Program-made: the position numbers and the translations under genes
Part shown: in pieces, positions 1-12,376 of the stretch
Layout: every line of letters starts with the position of its first letter
How positions within the stretch are numbered: position 1 is the stretch's first letter
Source of the DNA: Plecoglossus altivelis
Lineage: Eukaryota > Chordata > Actinopteri > Osmeriformes > Plecoglossidae
Length of the DNA stretch: 64,000 nucleotides
Assembly (NCBI GenBank): GCA_036571765.1
Contig: BROE01000022.1
Coordinates: 9,083,575 to 9,147,574 of the forward strand
Direction of reading: 5' to 3'
The notes under the pieces: generated by a model
Databases searched by the model: none
Seen by the model: only the letters and a program-made list of their open reading frames with translations
Told to the model about the DNA's origin: nothing

Positions 1-58
1 CTGAACAACTTCATTCTGCGCTCCAGCCTTCCTGCTGCCAAGGACCCACAGCAGTATG
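1..58 (+). CDS. abca12: ABCA12 exon a (partial, left edge)
   Basis: Reads in frame from base 1 as LNNFILRSSLPAAKDPQQY plus one base, ending at a GTGAGC donor. The sequence is extracellular-loop-like and precedes transmembrane domain 2. Its 5' border is cut by the window. Confidence 0.8.
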
Positions 59-3000
59 GTGAGCAGCACACATTCTTCAAATGCGCTAGAGAGTTTCGCA
101 CCGCGCAGTAACATTCCCAAAGAAAAACAATGGTCCTCGAGAAGGAGTATTTCACCGGAATAGCATAACAACTCTAATTCGAGGTATTCAAATCTCGGAG
201 TGTTCCAGCTCCCCGAGGGTCTAACAAAGAGGGCCAATACCACATGAAATCACTTTAAAATCAAATTCCATTCATCACTTGCTGGCTCCATGGCCTAATC
301 TGCTGAAAGGGATTTACTCTCTCTCTCTCCAAACAGTGCTTCCGGGGAGCTTTTCGTCATGTTTAGAGAGACCTTTAAAATTATATCATGTGATCGATTG
401 GGTCTGGGATCGGTGTAGCACCCATTTGGATTAGCAGGGCAGAGATGCCAGTTCCTTAGTCTGCAGCCAGGGGGTGCTGCATGTCCTCAGGCCTAACATA
501 GCGTCGCTGAATGAATACAGATGAGCAAGAGAGAGATGCTCAAAGGGATTGAACCAAGGCAGACTGACATTTCAGTCCTATTTCAGCACTGTACCGGAGA
601 TTCACTGTCTGCCTGTGGGCAAGATTAATGCAATCCCCCCCCCCGCACACACACACATCATACCCCCCAGCCTCCACAACTCCCAGTCAATAAGAGAGTA
701 GGGAAAGGCAGAGTGGGAGGGGGGGAGAAAGGGGGATGCAATCATTTAAATGTGACCTGTAGACTAACAGACTGAGAGGGAAAAGGAGACTGCAGGGATT
801 GCCTCAAGCAGAGTAGCTGTGCCATGTTGTCTGTATGCATGTTTGTTCTGGGCTATGTAACCACAAAGGGCTGTTTTCTGATTGTTTCCACACAGGTATC
901 TCTGTATTTACCCACCCCTATCCTGGCAAAGTGGATGAAGAAGATACCATGTAAGAGCAAAACGTGACAAACTGACCTCACATGAAGAACTGCTCCAAGG
1001 CTAGCTGCTGCTAATGCCGAGATCATTAGATGACATTTTCATAAGTATTCTATTTAATTTAGTTCAGTTTGCTGCTAACTTTAGTCTTGTTAAGACATTT
1101 AGATTCATGTCATCACTGTCTTGGTCTCAGGCAATCTGACTGTTGTATTTACCCATATTTGATTTTCTAAATGGATTTTCCTGAGGCTGCATTATTGATC
1201 AGGGGGGCCAATATAATGTGTGTTTACTCAGAAGGTGGTGCAGAGGTGGATTGATTCTACCTTACTTCCCCAAACACGGCAATTTTAAACACTGCAGGCT
1301 ATTTTAGGGACTCGGGGATTGAACACCTCAGTAGTATGTACGGCAAGCTCCCCTTCTGCTATACTCTCTCTTGCACTCTCTCCCACTCTCTCTTTCTTTC
1401 TCTCTCTCTCCCCTCCCTCTCCCTCTCTCCCTCTCTCTTTCTCTCTCTCCCATGCTCGCACACACACTTATCAGGTCAGTGCTGAGCAGTAACTCATAAA
1501 CGAGAGGGCCGTGATCTGACCAGGACGTTCCCTGAGAACCTCATTAGTTCTCAGGGCTGGGCAGCAACGCAGATGCTCCTCTCTCACGCTCACCTCCCAC
1601 TGCAACTACTGTCTTTATTGTATTTCAGTTTTGTCAATGTATTCCACTCTACTGAGACCGGTATTATGGACGTAGCTTCGGTTGTTATTGATTTGCCTAC
1701 CTGGAGTTAAAGAGGCTCCTACCCAAGCACGACTCGGTATCCTCCTTGTAGAGTGTTGTGTCTGTGGGGCATTAGAGTACTGTAACTCCAGGTCATTTTG
1801 ATAGCAAGCCTCCCACTGCTGGCTATCGAGAGCTGCTCTCTTAGCCTCGCCGCCAGGGAGCTCAGCTGACTCTCTTTGGCCTGTGGTCCTGCAACCAGGA
1901 CCAAAGGGAGCAGGCCGAACACTCATGAAGCGTGGATCTCAGAATCCTCAGAGACCACGACTCTCGACGACTCAGGTGGATGGAGTAGGTTGAAAGAGGA
2001 CAGAAGTAGCTGCGGCTGAGTGGTGTGTCGGAAAGGACAGAGAGATCACACAGCAGGGGAACAGAGGAGCGCTGTGATATCTAAAGGGAGCCCCGATCAT
2101 GGAGCCCGTTGCTCACCACTGGCTCAGGTGGGATCTGTCCATCAGGAGACCAATAGGAGGAGCTGTTTTATTGACATCTTTCATCCAGTTGCTAAATGGT
2201 CTGTTTTGTTTGTGGCCATTGTTATTCCCCCCCTGGGGTTTAAGCATCTCTCTTAACAAGCTTGTATATGTTTCACTCTGCTTGCTCTGTGCCTCTTTAA
2301 GGCTTGAGTGTGTTATGACCTCTCCTGCACAGGGAGAACCACACAAGTTCAGACAAACCACAACATTGCTTTAGATAAATAGTAAATACACACAAGGATG
2401 TAGATTGGGTGTTTGAGAACAAACAGCAAATGGAACATCTGACTCTGAGGCGGATTGTCTGACTCCAACGCAAAATTAATTGCTGGGCACTGTGAGAAAC
2501 ATGGGTCCAACAGGAATCACACCCCCATCCGTCCTTTTCTCCACCTCTCATTGTCAATCCCTGTCTGCCTGTTGTCTAGGATTCGGGGCCTGGTCCACAT
2601 CTTGCTGGCTCTTTGTATGCTGACAGGCTTCTCAATTGTGACAGCCAGCTTTGTCATCTACGAGGTTCAGGAACACCATACTGGCTCAAAAGGACTCCAG
2701 CACATCTCTGGCATCGGGGAACCCTTCTACTGGACCATCAACTTCCTCTATGACATGGTACCCAAAAAAGACCCCCCCCTTCTCACAGGAATAGCCTGGC
2801 TAAATTGAACAGGCGAACAATTTGTTACTCATCGATTACCATGTGTGAGACTGTATATGCAGTGTGCTTTCGCGTTGTAATCTGCAGTCTGTCCATGCGT
2901 TACCTTTAGACCCTGTACATGGTCCCTGTGACCCTCTGCCTGGCTGTCATGGCAGTCTTCGACCTCCCAGCTTTCACAGAGCAGCAGAACCTGGGGGCTG

Positions 3001-6000
3001 TCACCCTTCTCATGGTCCTGTTCGGGTGAGTGACCAGCCTTATTACCATGACAAGAATGTTGCTGACACCAATAATGCATGTATTACTGTGCAGGCGCTT
3101 ATCATGGAAAAAGGAAAAAGGAGACAAAAATAGCTGTAGCCTTGAATTAATTTGACTGAATCTCAGTCTATACATGTAGTATATGTTGTACTGCTAACAC
3201 CATGAAAATATTTTAATCTGGATTTATATTAGATAAAGAGGGCCATCTTGATGCTGTGATTCCTGATAAAAGCAAAACCCGTTGATATTGTCCACACTTT
3301 TAGTTTCAGACTATGAATGCAAATGTTCTCCCAAATCATCGAATAAAACCACCAATTCTTTATACAGACAACTGACTCTCACATGAAAAATAATCACACA
3401 CTGTAAACTTCAAGAGATTTATTGGTCCATAACACAGAACCACAGTCACAGCAGTCAAATTCTTTATCCACCTGGACTGACTCTTGTGCCAGTGTTACAC
3501 TTTATAGCTTTACACATAGTGGTTCTGTCTGAAAACACCTCCGCTGCATATTTTGTCCCTGACCCAGCAGTCACTGCAATCAAATGAAAAGCAGATCATT
3601 TAGAGTAAGAGGAGTGTGGTAGAGAGTGTTAGCCGTGAAGATAGGAGAAAGAACAAGTGATTTATCTCATGCTTTTGGAGTTCAAGTGTTTTCTTTTAAG
3701 ATGCAGAAGTGGGTTTTATGTAGTGTTTTTTCTCATTTGCTTCCTTTTTCAAGGTTGTAGACATTCAGTTAAGCAAACACATTTCTAATTGACAAACTTC
3801 AATTAGGTATTTTCTATGTAGGTCAGGGACACCTTAATGAATCAGCTTTGCATCCTTAGTTTTTTAGGTTAAGTGTTAAGATAACGAAAGGCCTATTTGT
3901 TGTTTTGCTCGTTATCTTCTCAGCTTTGCCACCTTCCCCTGGATGTACCTCTTGTCAAGCGTGTTTAAGGGTCCAGAGATGGCCTTCATCAGCTACGTGT
4001 CCATCAACCTTCTCATAAGCATCAACACCATCATCTCCACATCCATCGTATACTTCCTGGGAGAACTCAATAAGAACAACGAGGTGAGTGTGCTTGCTAG
4101 ACAGAGACTGGATAAGATCTCAGCCTGGTCTAGCCTTCGATTAGGGGTGGGTTATGTTGAGCGTATGTTGACGATTTACTGAAGTTACCAAAAGACAATG
4201 GCTCTCTAGGAGTATGACACTGACCCTTTCTTCTTGTCCTTTTGCTGTCCATCCTCTTCTGTTCACCAGCACATCCAGCAGGTCTACAGTACCATGAGCT
4301 ACGTGTTCCTGATCTTCCCCCAGTTCAGCTTTGGGAATGGGCTGATGGAGCTGGCCCGCATCGATATGCAGGTGCAGGTCCTCAGTGCATTTGGCATAGA
4401 TGCCTACAAGAGCCCCTACGCCATGGACACCCTAGGCCCCATGTTCATCTCCTTGTTCCTGCAAGGCTTCACATTCTTCTCTCTTCGGCTGCTGCTCAAC
4501 AAGTGGCTCATTCGCCGAGTCAGGTGAGTCCAGTCAGAAGTCCTGTTGAATATCCGGCCCAGAAGGTGGAGGAGAAAAGGAAGCAGAACCAACCTAATAG
4601 GGCTGTAATGAAAGTGATCACTGTTCAAACGTAGCTAGTTCTTCTGATGTCTCTCAGTGGGCGCTTATACCGACAACATCTCATCTCCGTCTTGTTCTCT
4701 TCGCTCTCTCCGCTCCGTCCTCTCTAGGCTTCTGATCTGCCGTAAGAAGACGGTGCCTCAGACGGGTACCGAGGACGATGACGAGGACGTGCAGGCAGAG
4801 TACCAGCGCGTGGCCTGCGGCTCGGCCAGCTCAGACCTGCTGCAGGTCAACCAGCTGAGCAAGGTCTACCAGCACCTCAGCAAGAAGGTCCATGCAGTCA
4901 AGAGACTGTCTGTGGGCATCCCAGCTGGGGAGGTAAGATCGCTTCCCCTGACGTCGGTCTTGTACCTACATTCAACATCGTATAACCTGTCCTTAGAACA
5001 TCAGATACCACAGTAGAGTTTAATGAAGTGTGTTGAAACAGAGGCGATTCCACTTCACTTGGTAGTTGAGGAAAACTCATGCATTGTCACTCCCTGTAGT
5101 GCTTTGGCTTGTTGGGCGTGAACGGAGCAGGAAAGACCACAACCTTCAAGATGCTGGCTGGTGACATCAGCCCTACTGATGGCACAGCACAAATCAAGGA
5201 CTGGGATGGGTAAGTGGTGGTTGCCTGTGCCATATATCCCGTTTATCTCTTGACATATTTGCGGGTTACTCGTCCTAAACAAACTCATTTGGTGTCTCTC
5301 GCTGAGCTTGTGGTATTATGGACCCCCTGTGACCAGGGTCTGCGTATTTGCCGTGTTGAAAATGAGCGACAGGTAGAAATTTAGTACCAGAACCTATACT
5401 TAAAGTGTCGTCTCACATGTTCCTCTTTGTTCCTGTGCTTTCCCAGGAGAATGGTAGACATCATTGAGTGCCGTAATGAGGGTATAAACATTGGCTACTG
5501 TCCCCAAGTAGACGCCCTGGATGACCTGCTAACTGGAGAGGAGCATCTGTACTTCTATGCCCGCATACGGGGAATCTCCAAGAGAGAGATTGACCGGGTA
5601 AGACACTCCACCGCTGACAGAACGACTTAAAAACGTGATATTAATGTTGTCACAATCAATGCAATGTGAAGTTTCCAAAACATATTTTACACATCAATTG
5701 ACCAAAGTAAAGCAATGCTCTTTTATAAGTATGCGAGGACAGGCTTACTGAAGTAGCACAGCGCACAAGGAAACATATGAAGCCATACTAAGGGTGCATC
5801 AACGTTGCAGTAGCTGTGTTTTTCAGTCTGCCTTTATGACACCTGTTAATTAAAAGGATGTTGTGTGAATGGGCCTATGAATCATGATGGATTTCCATTT
5901 AAAGAGATCCTTGTATGATCAGAGAATTTTGCTTTCCGTGTCACCATAGGCTCCATATTCATTACTTGGAATGGAAAAGCAATCTTGCAGTCTGTCCTGA

Positions 6001-8998
6001 TTACGCTGAGCATTTGAGATGTTTTCCCTCTTACCCTGACAGAGAAAAAAAAAATAAGAGGCCAAACGATCTGAGATGATGACATTTTAGATTTTCCGTT
6101 TAATGTCTCAGACAACGTCTTCAGTCAGTTCAGTTCAAAGCACCAAAACACGAAAATCACATTCACCAAATAAAAGAAAAATGAAGTAAACGAAAAAAAA
6201 AATAGGAATGGTGACCTAGATCCACAGGCACTGAGATAAAAAGACCCAGTGATCATCAGTGTGTGATTTTAGAGTATGACTGCCGACTCCCAAGGCCTCC
6301 ATCTTTCTCTCGCCCCTCCCCATCTTTCTCTCCCTGCACCTCTGCCACATTAGCCCTCCATAACACTGATGGGATCAGACGCGCCCTTGATGATGTCACC
6401 AGTAGACACAAGGGCCACATAGACCGTATGTGGCTGATTCTAATCACTGTTGTTTCTGCCATTACGTCTGACTGAGAACAACAATGACTATATTAGGCAC
6501 AACCTTGTTCGCAGTGGTTAATGTGGCTAACTCACCAAATTATATATAAATATAAATATAAATATATATATATACACCCTCAGCTCTATCATGTCCCTTC
6601 AGGAGACAGTCCTTACTTGGAATAATGAGAACTGGTCTTAATGGGGCAGGTTTACAGTCTCATGGGGTTTTCCACTGTTAATGAGATGAGACACCTAAAG
6701 GTCAGCTTTTCTTTTATTGAGCAACGGAAAACATGCCGTTTGAGCTATATGGTAAAGCATGCTTGATTGAAGCCAATATAAAGCACTGTTCATATATTGA
6801 AGTGTGTGTGCTTCTATAAAAATGGATGGTTAAATGTGTTGCTCCTCAGCACGGACCATTAACCTGGATTATAAAAATTATTAATGTGGAAATTCTGAGG
6901 CCATAGAAAATACCTCATGCTTTAGATTTCACAGAAGTGGCCCTGTGATTTAAAAAAACGACGTCAAAATACATAATTTAGAATACAGTTGATAGTTTTA
7001 GTGCTACCTGTCACCTTAAATAATGTAAAATATCTTTACTTGCACTGTAACTTTCTTAAGATGTGAAAATACAGCCTCCATTTATGATTGCACACCATGC
7101 AACGTTATCTGTCAATCAAGTGCCCTTCACATTATAGCTAATTTATATTATATGCCATTTATTTTTACAGTCGAATCATCATCCTTTTTACAGTTGCACC
7201 ATCCTTGTTGTCTCTTGGACATTTTACAACACAAATACTATACAAACCGAGGACAAGAATGAAAACTATTAGCCAAACACACAAGATCTTGTTGGCCAAA
7301 TATCATGAAAAAATGCATGCCCACTAGATGCATCTCCACAGTATAATTGCCATAGAATTATACTTTGTGCAACTGCAAAACCAGTTCTGCGTTATTGCTC
7401 CCAGGTGGTAAACTACCTGCTCCAGAAGCTTGAGCTGAACTACCACAGACGAACAATCACTGACAGCTACAGCTGTGGAACCCGCAGGAAGCTCTCCACC
7501 GCCCTGGCCCTGATTGGACACCCTCAGATCCTTCTGCTGGTGAGGTCTATTCACATCAGCTCTCCATAAACACGACAGCCATTTTGTCTCCTGAACAGGT
7601 GGTTTCTCGCAGAATTAACTTTCCGCTCTCCTCCTCTGTCTTTTTGCAATTGTGCCCACTTGTCTATGTCCCCAGGATGAGCCTAGTTCAGGAATGGACC
7701 CTCGCTCCAAACGCCACCTGTGGAAGATCATCTCAGAGGAGGTGAAGGGAAAGTGTGCTGTGGTTCTCACCTCTCACAGGTACACCCTACTGCTCAACCA
7801 TCTCCACAAAGTTGCTGCACTCAACAGAAAGCATCATGATAAACTGCCTTCTTTGCTATACTAATTTTTGTATGTGTGTGTGTGTGTTCAGCATGGAGGA
7901 GTGTGAGGCTCTGTGTACCCGTCTAGCCATCATGGTGAAGGGTCAGTTCAGGTGTCTGGGCTCCCTGCAGCACATTAAGAACCGGTCAGTACTCGCGCTA
8001 CGTTCCACCTCTCCCTCCCAGCCAGCCATTAGTCACCTCTGGTACTTTGCAGGCTGCTATCTATTGTTCCCCTGTGTGATCTTTTATTCTGTGCTCTGCC
8101 GGAGCCTTACCTCCCTGATGATTATATTGACCCCGGTAATGAAAATGCCTTTGTTACTGTTTCTCCCGACAGGTTTGGCAGGGGATTCACAGTCAAGATG
8201 TACCTGAAAATGTCTTTGTGTGATGTGGAGGTTATCACCAGCTTCATGCAGCAGCATTTCCCTAACACTTACCTTAAGGTACTGGACTAGTAAGGTTGCA
8301 CAGTTAGTTTGTTGGTCTGCCAATGGATCTGCTTATTGTACCATTGCAGAGGATTAACATTGTAGCTACTTAATAATATATGTAAATCAAACAGCATTTA
8401 CTACCTAAACGTCAGGGGAGATGTGGGAATCGGATCAAACTGTATTCTCCACTTAATATACAAAGTATGATTGTCACATAGAAAAAGGTTGTGGTCCACT
8501 ATACAGACCACTGGTGGCACTATAATCTATCTAGGATGCTAACAATGCCAGTCAGAGTATCTTCCATCTTGGTATGTAACTTTGTCCCTTCTTGTCTGCT
8601 GACCACAGGACAGGCACTCTAACATGGTGGAGTACCATGTTCCCATAGCACCTGGAGGTGTTGCAGATATCTTTGACCAGCTGGAGTCCAACAAGGCCAC
8701 ATTGCAGATCAAGCACTTTTCTGTCAGCCAGACCACGTTGGACGAGGTGAGAAAGGAGGGAGATAGGGAGGGAAGGAAAGACAGCACAAATAAGGACATG
8801 TATTAAGAATGTTGAGATATTTAGTTGAAAATTCTTTTTTAATATCTGCCAGCGCTAATAATCTAGAATCATCTATCTCATTTTTAGGTATTCATTAATT
8901 TTGCCATGGGGAAGATTGGCATGGAGACAATCCCATTAGACAACGAGGGTTCAGAAGATTCCAGCAGCCTTGACTCAATTGAGGCTGTAAACATCTAG
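1..8998 (+). CDS. abca12: ABCA12 lipid transporter, C-terminal part (15 exons; 5' end outside window)
   Basis: Full-size ABC-A subfamily transporter; in mammals ABCA12 loads glucosylceramides into lamellar granules of keratinocytes to build the skin lipid barrier. Exons as read: 1-58, 896-950, 2580-2757, 2910-3025, 3924-4083, 4270-4523, 4728-4932, 5100-5209, 5447-5597, 7405-7539, 7676-7779, 7892-7984, 8173-8278, 8609-8746, 8888-8998. All junctions are GT/AG, and the 1974 coding bases join in one frame to 657 residues plus TAG. Window residues 1-275 hold transmembrane domain 2 with about six hydrophobic segments. Residues 343-560 hold nucleotide-binding domain 2: Walker A GVNGAGKTT (348-356), Q-loop Q399, signature YSCGTRRKLS (451-460), Walker B with DEPSSGMD (475-482), H-loop H508. 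No break is seen. Assignment to ABCA12 rather than ABCA1/A4/A13 rests on remembered similarity to human ABCA12 and on BARD1 as downstream neighbour. Confidence 0.93.
896..950 (+). CDS. abca12: ABCA12 exon b
   Basis: Acceptor CACACAG at 889-895 and donor GTAAGAG. It encodes GISVFTHPYPGKVDEEDT and fits the conserved HPYPG loop just before the second membrane domain. Confidence 0.82.
1363..1451 (+). repeat. CT-rich microsatellite in ABCA12 intron
   Basis: Imperfect pyrimidine tract of about 90 bases, mostly CT/CCT, in the middle of the intron between exons b and c. It is not adjacent to a splice site. Confidence 0.9.
2580..2757 (+). CDS. abca12: ABCA12 exon c (first TM segment of TMD2)
   Basis: Begins IRGLVHILLALCMLTG, a membrane helix, and continues to QHISGIGEPFYW and NFLYDM, a motif typical of ABCA transporters. 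Donor GTACCC follows directly. The intron before it (951-2579) holds a CT-rich tract and no other exon that I recognise. Confidence 0.9.
2910..3025 (+). CDS. abca12: ABCA12 exon d (TM segments)
   Basis: Acceptor CCTTTAG. It encodes TLYMVPVTLCLAVMAVFDL and then LGAVTLLMVLFG, two hydrophobic helices. Phase is continuous with the previous and next exons. Confidence 0.88.
3924..4083 (+). CDS. abca12: ABCA12 exon e (TM segments)
   Basis: Acceptor TTCTCAG and donor GTGAGTG. It encodes FATFPWMYLLSSVFKGPEM and a long hydrophobic stretch ending YFLGELNKNNE. The preceding 0.9 kb intron contains nothing else that I can identify. Confidence 0.9.
4270..4523 (+). CDS. abca12: ABCA12 exon f (last TM segments)
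   Basis: Acceptor TTCACCAG and donor GTGAGTC. It carries the family hallmark VFLIFPQFSFGNGLMELA and a final helix around GPMFISLFLQGFTFFSLRLL, then basic residues on the cytosolic side. Confidence 0.92.
4728..4932 (+). CDS. abca12: ABCA12 exon g (linker into NBD2)
   Basis: Basic LLICRKK stretch, an acidic EDDDEDVQAE linker, then the first strands of NBD2 (LLQVNQLSKVYQ) ending AGE before the Walker A exon. Donor GTAAGAT. Confidence 0.92.
5100..5209 (+). CDS. abca12: ABCA12 exon h (Walker A)
   Basis: CFGLLGVNGAGKTTTFKML: a complete P-loop with the catalytic lysine and following TT. Acceptor CCTGTAG and donor GTAAGTG. Confidence 0.95.
5447..5597 (+). CDS. abca12: ABCA12 exon i (Q-loop)
   Basis: Contains NIGYCPQVDALDDLLTGEE, the Q-loop of ABCA NBD2, then EHLYFYARIRG. 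Donor GTAAGAC. The following intron (5598-7404) is 1.8 kb, AT-rich, with a TA repeat at 6541-6575 and no exon candidate. Confidence 0.95.
6541..6575 (+). repeat. TA/TAAA low-complexity tract
   Basis: Alternating TA with interspersed TAAA units in the long ABCA12 intron 5598-7404. Confidence 0.85.
7405..7539 (+). CDS. abca12: ABCA12 exon j (ABC signature)
   Basis: Encodes VVNYLLQKLEL, then the divergent signature YSCGTRRKLS and TALALIGHPQILLL, the hydrophobic strand of Walker B. The Walker B acidic residues are in the next exon. Confidence 0.94.
7676..7779 (+). CDS. abca12: ABCA12 exon k (Walker B, D-loop, H-loop)
   Basis: DEPSSGMDPRSKRHLWKII and VVLTSH: Walker B Asp/Glu, D-loop and switch histidine are all intact. 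Confidence 0.95.
7892..7984 (+). CDS. abca12: ABCA12 exon l
   Basis: MEECEALCTRLAIMVKGQF then GSLQHIKN, canonical ABCA NBD2 sequence after the H-loop. A short GT repeat in the intron lies just upstream of the acceptor. The donor GTCAGT is slightly off consensus. Confidence 0.93.
8173..8278 (+). CDS. abca12: ABCA12 exon m
   Basis: FGRGFTVKMYLK, then a regulatory-domain-like stretch ending HFPNTYLK. Acceptor CCCGACAG and donor GTACTG. Confidence 0.9.
8609..8746 (+). CDS. abca12: ABCA12 exon n
   Basis: Encodes YHVPIAPGGVADIFDQLES and FSVSQTTLDE, the conserved C-terminal regulatory segment of ABCA proteins. Acceptor GACCACAG and donor GTGAGA. Confidence 0.92.
8888..8998 (+). CDS. abca12: ABCA12 last coding exon
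   Basis: VFINFAMG completes the conserved VFxxFA element, followed by a short Ser/Asp-rich tail (EDSSSLDSIEAVNI) and stop TAG at 8996-8998. The tail resembles the acidic, serine-rich end of mammalian ABCA12 in character but not in sequence. Confidence 0.92.
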   Translation, partial: VFINFAMGKIGMETIPLDNEGSEDSSSLDSIEAVNI

Positions 8999-9186
8999 GG
9001 ATTGCTGTCCCTTTGTCTCCATTGCTCCATGTCTGTTGACCTGTTGACCCCATTATACGTGAACCGATCAATTGTCTCTGTGACCTTAACGTAAATATAT
9101 GTCTCCTTAATCAAATTACTTAATCACTGTTTTCTTTATCATTGATGTAATGTATATATTTAAATCGTATTTCCTTATGAAGAATA

Positions 9187-9192
9187 ATTAAA
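9187..9192 (+). terminator. Candidate ABCA12 poly(A) signal (ATTAAA)
   Basis: ATTAAA about 190 bases after the stop, followed within 30 bases by a GT-rich stretch. It is the nearest plausible signal. Confidence 0.45.
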
Positions 9193-9700
9193 TAATGCCT
9201 AAGAACAAACAAGTGTTTCTGTTATAAGCCATACCCTGTTATTTGATGATTACTATTTATGTTTGTGGCTGAAAAAATCATGCTGCTGGTGCATGACAGT
9301 GGTTGGACCCAATGTGCAATTGTGTAATAATCTGTTTACTTTATCCAAAAACACAAATAAGGGTTTCTCAAATGAAGGATCTTGCACTGTAATATTATTG
9401 CAAATCTATATATTTATGGTGGGGAAGAAAACATAGATCAAAATGATCAACTTTGCATTCATGTTCAAATTCACATTATGACCTGTGACATACTATGGTA
9501 TAAATCAAAACACTCAAATGTTTTCACAATTACGACCAAAAAATGGCAATATCCGTCCTTTTCCCCTCTCATTAAAATTTCCTCAGAGGGCATATCCTCA
9601 CTGTAAGAATGTACTGAATATTTTATAGACACTTTCCCTCTATGGCTTAAGGCACATTTCCACACTGACTTGAATGTACTGAGCTCATGTTTATACATGT

Positions 9701-9706
9701 AATAAA
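9701..9706 (+). terminator. Candidate ABCA12 distal poly(A) signal (AATAAA)
   Basis: Canonical AATAAA about 700 bases after the stop, followed by a T-rich stretch. It may be the main or an alternative site. Confidence 0.5.
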
Positions 9707-12189
9707 GCAATTTTTTCAAATGCAATTGCAACTCAATAGCTATGCTCATTACTGCAAAAGTGGGTTTACAGTGGGGACATCTTTTCATTTCAAAAGCATT
9801 CATTGTTTGTTGTGTATCCTGTTCTGTTCTTGAGGTCTGTTGTTTTGTGTTCGAAGAACCTTTTCCAATGAGGTTCTGGTTACAATACACGACACACCTT
9901 TATGAATACATTAATAACAAATCAGCTGAGGGTAGGAACACCAACGTTTGATTGTGAGTCCAAGGTTATTCAGGCAGGAAATCTCCATGCATGTTTTGAA
10001 AGTATACCATTATCACACGTTTTATGTTGTTGCACTACAATGATCTACCGTGTAGCTGGGATGTTTTTATTTACAGTTTGGTTCATTTTGAGATGATATG
10101 TGTACAAGTGTAACTTACTTGTCTTTAGTTTCAACTTGTTTGCTTTTCAATCGGCAGACTACATCTACATCTACAGCCGTATTCTCCCCCTCCTCCTCCC
10201 TAATGCCCCATCCAAACTCCCTCAGCTGACCTCTTGTCCTCTACCAACAATCCCCACCACAGGAGGGTGTTCCCCTCTGCACTCCTTCCACCTGGCCCAG
10301 TGGACCAATACTTACGCAACTAAACAGGACCTGGATGAGCTTTGTCTCTACACTGCTCTCTATCCTTTTCGATACATCTTCATACTCCACTTTCTTTGTG
10401 TTGAAACGGTTGCCATTTTCAGTTATTGGTACATCACCACCACCCACTGTGCTGGAGCGCAGGCCAGTCACTGAAGTCTTAAAACCTACTTGTCAGCATG
10501 GTTACTCTTTAAAAGTCAGTGAACAGGGATGATCCTCAGGCGTCCTGTTCCACTCTTCTACAGGCCCACCACCCATCCCCCCATGGTCAGTCTCATTACA
10601 GCACACGGCAGTAGGCTTCCTCTCAGTCTCTGCTCACACTGAAGCAAAACAGGTTATCTTGTTCACCTAACATCACACTAGGCAGTTGGCTGCTTCCCCA
10701 GAATGTACAGTTGGTCTTTCAGGCAACAGCTGAACAAGGCACCACTTAGTGAACTCAGCAAACTGAAACCTCCCGATTCAATCAAGTTTTTTTTTTTTTT
10801 TTTTAAAGCTACATAGTGTTGTTTAAAAGTTGTTTCGAGGAAATGTTTTGATTGCGCTGGTCCTCCTCTCAGGCCTCTGTTTCTCCCCAACAAATAGTTT
10901 CTTCACCAGAGATTTAAGACAGCTGATTTGATCTATAATCAAATACTAGGAAAAACAAGAAAATCCTAGTATATAAGTTAGATTTCTGGCTACAACATCA
11001 GTCTCTTTTGTTTCTCTTTCATGGGGATAAAGAGGACATAGTGCTGTCCACACCAGCTCAAGAAAGAAGCTTCTGATATGAGACAGCTCATATCACGCTG
11101 GCCTTCAGGGGTGCAGATGGACAGGGCCAAGCATCAAGGAGTGTACTGATTATACTCCTCACACACTAATTGACATGCATGTCTTTGGCAGATGGTTTCA
11201 GCCAAGGTGTCAGTTCATCAGTTAGTTAACATAAAGTGCTCCAATTAGTTGCCATGTAAAGATTGGCCAACTTCCAGCCCAGCAAAACACTGCATGCAAC
11301 AGAAGCTAGACTCCAAGACTCCAGACGGCACACTTACTACATTTCTCCTACTCACAATACCTAACTACTTGGGCTCACGCACAAGAGACGTTCAAGCTCT
11401 CTGGTTTTCAAGGTACTGCTTCAGCTACAAAGATGATAACCACACACTTATTCATAAGAGACATACATGCACAGGCAAATCCATCTCAGTCTCTTGTTCA
11501 CTTGCCATGTTATAGTAACTCCACCTGGCATGGAAATGGTGAACACGAACCAACAATAAGCATCTGGAGGAAAAATACAGATCCATCAATGATGAGAGCA
11601 ATTGAGCTAGAAGAACTCACTGACCCTTAACAGTAATAACATACCAAAATGGCAACTGGGCAGTTACCTTTAAAGTTCATGTGTAAATCTGGCAAGTGTA
11701 CCACTTAGCATGACTGGAATAGTGAATGCTACAGGGTGATTTTGCAAAAGCAGCATGCAGCTCCAGTGTATAACCTCGTGGGATGGGCGTAGCCAGGAGG
11801 GGACCTATGTGTCTAGGCCCCCTCATTTGCATGTCTGGCAACCCCAGATTTCTGATAGCTTAGAATTAAATAAAAAGAAATGAACTGATATGTATGTATA
11901 ATGAAGATTATTTTGTGGCCCTATCATTTTCAGATGGATTCCCCCCCCCTCCCCCAAATACATGTATTGCTGTGCCTCTGCCTCAGAGTCCCATAAAAAC
12001 TCATAATGAATATCAACATTATGACAGCACTACTGTGTGGGCAAATGGTTTAAGTAAATGGTAGTTATCTTACCAGGTCCATATTTCCGCGTTTCCTTCT
12101 CTTCTAGTGCTGGCAGTCTGCTCTATTGATGAAGTCCCGGCCTGGCCTCAGCCATCTCAATACGAACACGTTATTTTGCTACGAAGGTT
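9707..12189. other. ABCA12-BARD1 spacer, no gene recognised
   Basis: About 2.5 kb of mixed composition with a poly-T run near 10787-10804 and a C-run near 11941. Several open frames of 60-140 codons occur (for example around 10100-10474), but they lack splice logic, domain character or known similarity, so I read them as chance. No RNA gene seen. Confidence 0.6.
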
Positions 12190-12192
12190 CTA

Positions 12193-12270
12193 ATTGGGTG
12201 TAGCTATCGCAAACGTCCCGCCTCCTCAAGCTTTACCACGCCCCTTTGTACACGAATGCATGGCGGGAGA
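12193..12270 (+). promoter_or_regulatory. Candidate BARD1 core promoter
   Basis: Within 190 bases of the BARD1 start codon there is an inverted CCAAT box (ATTGG, 12193-12197), two GC/KLF-type boxes (CCCGCCTCC at 12217-12225 and CCACGCCCC at 12236-12244) and an E2F-like TGGCGGGAGA at 12261-12270. No TATA box stands out. This suits a TATA-less, cell-cycle-linked repair gene promoter. Inferred from motifs only; the start of transcription is not known. Confidence 0.5.
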
Positions 12271-12376
12271 AACTGGTGTAGGAAGTGAAATAGTGTTTGT
12301 GTTTTGCACATTTTCATCAGGCTAAATCAAAAGTTTGTGGAAAGTTTCAGTACTTTTGACTACAGATCAAATTGAC

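Noticed and set aside
10100..10474. 124-codon open frame between ABCA12 and BARD1
   Set aside because: No domain or conserved motif and no splice signals that make a gene.
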